DNA from: an uncultured Veillonella sp.
GTDB taxonomy: Bacteria; Bacillota; Negativicutes; Veillonellales; Veillonellaceae
Reading direction: 5' to 3'
DNA: 8,464 nt
Assembly: GCF_905209685.1 (NCBI RefSeq)
Contig: NZ_CAJLUB010000080.1
Coordinates: 1 to 8,464 of the forward strand
Shown: positions 4,874-8,464 of the stretch, one piece after another
Layout of the letters: each line of letters opens with the position of its first letter
Numbering within the stretch: the stretch's first letter is position 1
Program-made: the position numbers and the translations under genes
The notes under the pieces: generated by a model
The model's database searches: none
Seen by the model: only the letters and a program-made list of their open reading frames with translations
What the model was told of the DNA's origin: nothing

Positions 4874-7120
4874 TTAAAAGTTATGTCTAACGCCTGCATC
4901 GATACGCCATGTATTATCTATGGTAGCACCAAAGTTTTTAGTGAATGTACCATATAGATATGTACTAGGACGAATGCTCCAAGAGCCGCCGATTTCCGCA
5001 TCAAGCCATGTATCCTTTAAATCTACAGTTGTTTGTACTGTTGGATTACCTGGTGCAGAATATGTAGTATTTACCTTACCAGAGAATTCATGAGCTAGTG
5101 CTAGTTTTGCAAAGATATTAGATTTTTCTGTTTCTTTACCAATACCAATGCCAAGTCTACCTACCGCAGAGTTGACCGCATCAGATTTCACATGCATGGA
5201 TCCACCACCTGCAATAGTTGCATCATAGGATACACCATTTAAACGACCTAGAATAAATTCTACACTAGGGTCGATATAGAAACCATTTTGTTTTTTAATA
5301 CGTTTGCCATATTCAGCACTCAAGGATGTACCAAATGTATGATAGTTACCATTCAATCGTTGTCCACTAATTGAGTTAAGGCTATAGTCGTTGGATAATC
5401 TATTACCACGAGCGATGATATCAATATACCGACCATCGTCATGTTGTTTTGTACCATATAAGGCAATACCGCCAAGCTTACCATCGCCACTGCCATTAGC
5501 ATAAGAGTTGCTAGATGTGCTGTAATCAATAGCACCACCAAAAATCCAACCATTAGTTGCCTTATGGTCGTAACCAACTTGTACGCCATTGTATGTCATA
5601 TGTGCATCAGCACCATCTGTAATCTTAGATTTACCACCTATATATTTAGCCCATACGCCTTTATCTGTATTAGCTAGACGAAGGTCACCTAAACGACGTT
5701 GTAAATCATTCGTATTATTTTTCCAGGCCATAACTGTTGAAGTAAGGGCCGATTTTGTGCCACCTACGAGCGATGATTCACTAGCACGAACAACTTTTGT
5801 TGTATCATCTACAATGAGATGCCCTTGAGCATCAAAATGATCTGCCCCTAGGTCTGCAACAGCACCAGGTGTAGTAACACCTTCATTGATTTGAACTGTT
5901 GTGCTAAGCTTCTTATCATAGCCTGTGTATTGTAATTTCTCAGCTAATGTTTGAATATCCTTTTTGTAGCTTGCATCGTCGATGGTATTACCGGAATGGT
6001 CGCCTTGCATTGTAATATGGCTATTATCCGCCGCATGTTCAACGACGATTTGGCCTTTTCCAGCTTCGCTTGCTGGTACGCCAGATTTATAAATAGCATT
6101 CACATAACCGCTATAGTTCTGAATTGTTATAGGCCGCGCATCGATAGGATGAATGTTACCTGCTGCAGTTGGGTTAACACCACCTACAAGATTGCGAACC
6201 TTACTCCCCTTGTATAGGTACGCTGCATTATCCCCTGATGGACGTTCTTTTTTAGGTGTAGGACGCTCCATGCCAATCCATTCATTATTCCAAGTAGCTT
6301 CGTTTTGTAGGTAAATATCTGCACCAGAATTATGAGAGTTTTTATTGCTTTCAGCATATTCATTCAAAACAGCACCGGTAAGGCTAGAGTTAGGTGTTGT
6401 GAAAGCTAGTGCTATATTAGTTGGTTCTACATTGTGATTTGGATCGCGGCCATAATCCTTGTTGATAAGGCCTACATTACCAACAGCAACTAAGTCATGA
6501 GTGCCTGGATGTTTGCCATCAGCGCCTGCATTAACATATACATCCCCTTCTTCTGCTACTACAGAATAGGTATCAGATGTTTCTACAGGATGAGTGATAA
6601 TCTTACCGCCTCCATCAACAAGGATATGACCTCGTTGATTGACTTGTAAACCAGAGCCGATAGCATCGATATCTACATTACCTTTCACATGAATATTAGT
6701 ATCACCATAGTCTCGATCAGGGTTATCTTTACTTAGACGTGGTACCTTACCGCCATAACCAGCATAGACTGCACTCATATAATAATGACCTAATTCTCTC
6801 TTCGATGCTGGTGCATCATTCTTTAATCGTACAATAAGGTCTTTATCTACCGTTAGTTGTGCCCCAAAGCCATTATAAATACCTGTAACATTCTTACTTT
6901 TACCTGCCTCTGTTAAACTTTTACCATGTACATTAACTGTTAATGTATCCTCTATGTGTTTAACCTCAGGTTGCGTTTGTACTGGTGAGCCCATTGTTAA
7001 ACCGAGTAATTCCTCTGCTTTATCGCTAGAAGCATTAATTTCTGTAGCCATAGCAGTATAAGAAATACCAGTCAACACTAAGGCAGCCATCATAGCGGAT
7101 AAATGGCGATGTAACTTCAT
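4874..7120 (-). CDS. Classical (type Va) autotransporter with beta-helical passenger
   Basis: This 748-residue autotransporter starts with a Sec signal peptide (1-25; MKLHRH, hydrophobic core MMAALVLTGI, cleavage after AMA). The passenger (about 26-470) is Cys-free and rich in Gly, Asn, Asp and Thr, with repeated short strands such as DTNIHVKGNVDIDAIG and GHILVDGGGKIITHP, typical of right-handed beta-helix adhesins. I see no catalytic motif (no GDSGS protease or GDSL esterase signature) and no internal repeat array. A helical linker (about 450-485) leads into the outer-membrane beta-barrel (about 488-748), beginning GVWAKYIGG and ending DAGVRHNF with the terminal Phe recognised by the BAM complex. 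The barrel strands alternate as expected and the length, about 260, is normal. The ATG at 7120 has an AAAAGGAGAG box with an 8-base spacing. It is a single-gene unit between two terminators. The ligand is unknown; adhesion or biofilm is inference. Confidence 0.93.
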   Translation of the reverse strand: MKLHRHLSAMMAALVLTGISYTAMATEINASSDKAEELLGLTMGSPVQTQPEVKHIEDTLTVNVHGKSLTEAGKSKNVTGIYNGFGAQLTVDKDLIVRLKNDAPASKRELGHYYMSAVYAGYGGKVPRLSKDNPDRDYGDTNIHVKGNVDIDAIGSGLQVNQRGHILVDGGGKIITHPVETSDTYSVVAEEGDVYVNAGADGKHPGTHDLVAVGNVGLINKDYGRDPNHNVEPTNIALAFTTPNSSLTGAVLNEYAESNKNSHNSGADIYLQNEATWNNEWIGMERPTPKKERPSGDNAAYLYKGSKVRNLVGGVNPTAAGNIHPIDARPITIQNYSGYVNAIYKSGVPASEAGKGQIVVEHAADNSHITMQGDHSGNTIDDASYKKDIQTLAEKLQYTGYDKKLSTTVQINEGVTTPGAVADLGADHFDAQGHLIVDDTTKVVRASESSLVGGTKSALTSTVMAWKNNTNDLQRRLGDLRLANTDKGVWAKYIGGKSKITDGADAHMTYNGVQVGYDHKATNGWIFGGAIDYSTSSNSYANGSGDGKLGGIALYGTKQHDDGRYIDIIARGNRLSNDYSLNSISGQRLNGNYHTFGTSLSAEYGKRIKKQNGFYIDPSVEFILGRLNGVSYDATIAGGGSMHVKSDAVNSAVGRLGIGIGKETEKSNIFAKLALAHEFSGKVNTTYSAPGNPTVQTTVDLKDTWLDAEIGGSWSIRPSTYLYGTFTKNFGATIDNTWRIDAGVRHNF

Positions 7121-7171
7121 AATAATCTCTCCTTTTACTTACCTTGTAGGCAAGCGTCCTCACAGAACACA

Positions 7172-7201
7172 TTTACATTTTTATTTGCTCAAAAATGTAA
7201 A
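7172..7201 (-). promoter_or_regulatory. Candidate autotransporter promoter overlaid by an inverted repeat
   Basis: TTTACA (7196-7201; 5 of 6 to TTGACA) and TGTAAA (7172-7177; 4 of 6 to TATAAT) are 18 bases apart on the minus strand. They coincide with the arms of a perfect inverted repeat, TTACATTTTT (7173-7182) and AAAAATGTAA (7191-7200), with an 8-bp centre. The dyad could be an operator for the autotransporter gene. It begins exactly where the upstream terminator's U-tract runs out, so part of the symmetry could simply reflect that tract. Confidence 0.4.
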
Positions 7202-7234
7202 AAGGCCCCCTAAGTCCAACTTAGGAGGTCTTTT
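7200..7234 (-). terminator. Intrinsic terminator of the DUF4198 gene
   Basis: A 15-position stem (7200-7214 with 7220-7234) contains one G-U wobble and one C-A mismatch around a 5-base loop. The core is CCTAAG/CTTAGG. On the minus strand it ends in a run of five U's. It isolates the DUF4198 gene from the autotransporter gene downstream. Confidence 0.8.
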
Positions 7235-7266
7235 ATAACTACACACTCATTAAATAGTACACACTA

Positions 7267-7986
7267 TTATTCAGGATTGATGATGAAGGATAATGCGCTG
7301 AAGTATTTGTTTTGTTCCCCTTTAGTTTGTGTTGGGAAGCCTACTTCAACACCTACTACGTTAAGGCCATTAGCGCTTACAGTCACTGTTGCTTTACCGT
7401 TAGCATCAGCTTGGCTTTCATTAGTAAGATCGTTAATTACGTCTTTGATTAAAGGTGCATTTGCATATGGTTTGCCTTCTTTCAAGACTTGAATTTCATA
7501 TGTATCACCTTTTCTAAGAGTTAATGGGTTAACAGATGGAATGATTTGAATGAAAGCATTTTTATTATTAAAAGGTTTTGCTTCTGCATTCCAGTAGTGA
7601 ACATCATATTTAATGGCATGTGTACTTTTTTGAGCACCAGGTACTTCAGAGATTGGTTTATGAACAGTTTTGCCATCTTTGTCTTTTGTCCAATAACCAT
7701 AGTCGAAGTCAGTTACTGTAATACCCAATTTATCATTTGGTACAACTACTACATTTTTCTCATGTTTAATAACTTGTACAGGAATTACCATGCCATTGTT
7801 ATCTAGGCCAATGATGCTTTTTACCATTTCTGGGCTATACGCATCATCAACAGGGCCTTCGCCAAGTACTAGCGCTTTTTCATCTAAGCGGTTAGCGAAG
7901 AACACACCATGTGCATCAACAGAAGAGCATACACTACCTGCAGCTAAACCTACAGCAAATAAAGAAGCTAGAATTTTCTTATTCAT
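7267..7986 (-). CDS. Secreted DUF4198 protein (putative nickel/cobalt uptake-associated)
   Basis: This 239-residue exported protein has a signal peptide (1-25; MNKK, core ILASLFAVGLAAG, predicted cleavage SVDA|HG), so the mature protein would begin with His. Cys20 lies within the signal but does not fit a lipobox. The mature part matches DUF4198 (PF10670, once mislabelled NikM): GYWTKDKDGK followed by EVPGAQKSTHAIKYDVHYW (about 97-132), then a C-terminal Ig/carboxypeptidase-regulatory-like domain, GKPYANAPLI...SQADANGKATVTV (171-203). Histidines 26, 75, 109, 123 and 130 are possible metal ligands. Family members are often encoded near nickel or cobalt transport genes, but none is seen here and the biochemical role is unproven. 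An in-frame ATG 6 codons upstream was rejected: GGAGG (7992-7996) sits 5 bases before the ATG at 7986, and the longer start would translate through it. Confidence 0.85.
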   Translation of the reverse strand: MNKKILASLFAVGLAAGSVCSSVDAHGVFFANRLDEKALVLGEGPVDDAYSPEMVKSIIGLDNNGMVIPVQVIKHEKNVVVVPNDKLGITVTDFDYGYWTKDKDGKTVHKPISEVPGAQKSTHAIKYDVHYWNAEAKPFNNKNAFIQIIPSVNPLTLRKGDTYEIQVLKEGKPYANAPLIKDVINDLTNESQADANGKATVTVSANGLNVVGVEVGFPTQTKGEQNKYFSALSFIINPE

Positions 7987-8030
7987 AAGAACCTCCATAA
8001 TCAATAATTGATTTCAACAAACTTGCTATT

Positions 8031-8059
8031 ATTATACATCGTCATGGATATTCCGTACA
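8031..8059 (-). promoter_or_regulatory. Candidate promoter of the DUF4198 gene
   Basis: The minus strand has a perfect TATAAT (8031-8036). The hexamer 17 bases upstream, TGTACG (8054-8059), is a poor -35, so an activator may be needed. A second possible promoter lies further upstream: TTGATA (8121-8126; 5 of 6) with TATATA (8099-8104) or TATATG (8097-8102) as -10. I cannot choose between them by eye. Confidence 0.4.
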
Positions 8060-8063
8060 TACC

Positions 8064-8075
8064 GATACCCGTATC
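8064..8075. promoter_or_regulatory. Palindrome GATAC-CC-GTATC upstream of the DUF4198 promoter
   Basis: A perfect 5-bp-arm inverted repeat sits 4 bases upstream of the weak -35 hexamer (8054-8059), a position suited to an activator or repressor. The sequence is short and no regulator is identified. Confidence 0.3.
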
Positions 8076-8133
8076 AGCAAGTTATTATGCAAACTCCATA
8101 TATACAAGGTTCTATATTCCTATCAATCATAAA

Positions 8134-8147
8134 TGATAAAATTATCA
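8134..8147. promoter_or_regulatory. Fur-like palindrome TGATAA-AA-TTATCA upstream of the DUF4198 gene
   Basis: Perfect 6-bp arms with a 2-bp centre resemble the core of Fur-family boxes (TGATAAT-N-ATTATCA) but are one base pair short. It lies 7 bases upstream of the alternative -35 TTGATA (8121-8126). Metal control of a DUF4198 gene would make sense, but the match is imperfect and the region is very AT-rich. Confidence 0.3.
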
Positions 8148-8201
8148 CCTGTTTTTATATGAATATAATAAATAGGAATATCCCCTTTGTTATATGTAAT
8201 A

Positions 8202-8231
8202 AAAACGACGCCCCCATAGGAGCGTCGTTTT
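8202..8231 (-). terminator. Intrinsic terminator of typA
   Basis: A 10-bp stem (AAAACGACGC at 8202-8211 with GCGTCGTTTT at 8222-8231) extends inward by a C-A mismatch and two C-G pairs to a 4-base loop. It is followed on the minus strand by a U-rich tract. It begins 15 bases after the typA stop codon. Confidence 0.85.
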
Positions 8232-8246
8232 ATATCACTAATGATA

Positions 8247-8464
8247 TTATTTTTTGTTTTTAGCAGCTTTCGCACGTGCGTTACGATCAAGGATTGTTTT
8301 ACGCATACGAATGCTTTCAGGTGTTACTTCAACGAGTTCGTCATCGTTAATCCACTCAAGAGCTTGTTCCAAGGAGAAGATACGAGGTGGAGTCAAGCGT
8401 ACTGCTTCGTCAGAGGAGCTGGAACGCATGTTAGTAACGTGTTTTTTCTTACATGGGTTAACAT
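8247..8464 (-). CDS. typA: GTP-binding ribosome-associated protein TypA/BipA, C-terminal part
   Basis: The window contains the last 71 codons; the gene continues beyond the right edge, so the ATG at 8429 is an internal Met and not the start. The sequence [20 protein letters not shown], then [18 protein letters not shown] and [20 protein letters not shown], is the highly conserved C-terminal domain of the translational GTPase TypA/BipA, ending in a basic tail ([10 protein letters not shown]). TypA associates with ribosomes and is involved in ribosome assembly and stress or cold adaptation. The GTPase domain is outside the window. The gene ends 15 bases before a good terminator, so it is not co-transcribed with the DUF4198 gene. 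Confidence 0.95.
   Translation of the reverse strand, partial: VNPCKKKHVTNMRSSSSDEAVRLTPPRIFSLEQALEWINDDELVEVTPESIRMRKTILDRNARAKAAKNKK

Noticed and set aside
5353..6217. ORFs of 78, 79 and 88 codons within the autotransporter gene
   Set aside because: They are alternative-frame or antisense shadows of a continuous 748-codon gene.
7240..7265. Direct repeat TACACACT (7240-7247 and 7258-7265)
   Set aside because: It is an eight-base repeat between a terminator and a stop codon with no insertion element or target-site context.
7987..8004. Upstream in-frame ATG adding six residues to the DUF4198 protein
   Set aside because: The GGAGG at 7992-7996 is correctly spaced for the ATG at 7986 and would lie inside the longer coding region. 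The shorter start also gives a standard signal peptide.
8046..8183. Recurring GGAATAT/ATATTCC words (8046-8054, 8114-8120, 8175-8183) upstream of the DUF4198 gene
   Set aside because: The words are short, irregularly spaced and in mixed orientation in AT-rich DNA, so chance is a sufficient explanation.
1..8464. CRISPR arrays, insertion sequences, phage genes, attachment sites, restriction-modification or other defence systems
   Set aside because: None seen. The methyltransferase lacks DNA-methylase (DPPY/NPPY) motifs, and no transposase, integrase or regularly spaced repeat is present.

Overview
The window looks like chromosomal DNA of a low-GC, outer-membrane-bearing Firmicute (Negativicutes), most probably Veillonella or a close relative. 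This rests on AT-rich DNA with strong Firmicute-type AGGAGG ribosome binding sites, together with a classical type V autotransporter that has a C-terminal beta-barrel ending in Phe, which requires an outer membrane. The genus call is inference from that combination and general protein character, not from a database search.

Layout, left to right. (1) The last 34 codons of an unrecognised + strand gene converge on a minus-strand pair, a class I SAM-dependent methyltransferase followed by a YgbA-type 'nitrous oxide-stimulated promoter' family protein. The pair shares a candidate promoter (about 1361-1390). A pair of dyads, 21 bp apart, fills the leader between promoter and ribosome binding site. 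(2) A 314-bp gap and a clear terminator (1590-1617) separate this from a minus-strand unit of unknown function. That unit is a two-helix membrane protein (1916-2755) followed by a short charged ORF (1624-1881) that appears frameshifted near its start. Divergent from it is a one-helix, possibly PH-like, small membrane protein (2863-3279). (3) A tRNA-Arg(CCG) gene on the minus strand shares a bidirectional terminator with the preceding + gene. (4) A minus-strand two-gene operon encodes a flavodoxin-fold FMN protein with an iron-sulfur-flavoprotein-like Cys motif and a low-molecular-weight protein-tyrosine phosphatase. (5) A 748-residue autotransporter sits alone with its own terminator. A 10+10 bp inverted repeat covers its candidate promoter. 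(6) A secreted DUF4198 protein (often linked to nickel/cobalt uptake) follows, with two palindromes in its upstream region. (7) The window ends inside typA/bipA, read on the minus strand.

Nearly all units are short (one or two genes) and each is closed by its own hairpin. There is no mobile element, CRISPR array, phage gene or recognisable defence system. The themes are envelope (autotransporter, DUF4198, two membrane proteins) and redox or nitrosative stress (YgbA, flavoprotein). I do not see a convincing new multi-gene system. The best leads are regulatory: the leader of the methyltransferase-ygbA pair, the dyad on the autotransporter promoter, and the palindromes upstream of the DUF4198 gene.
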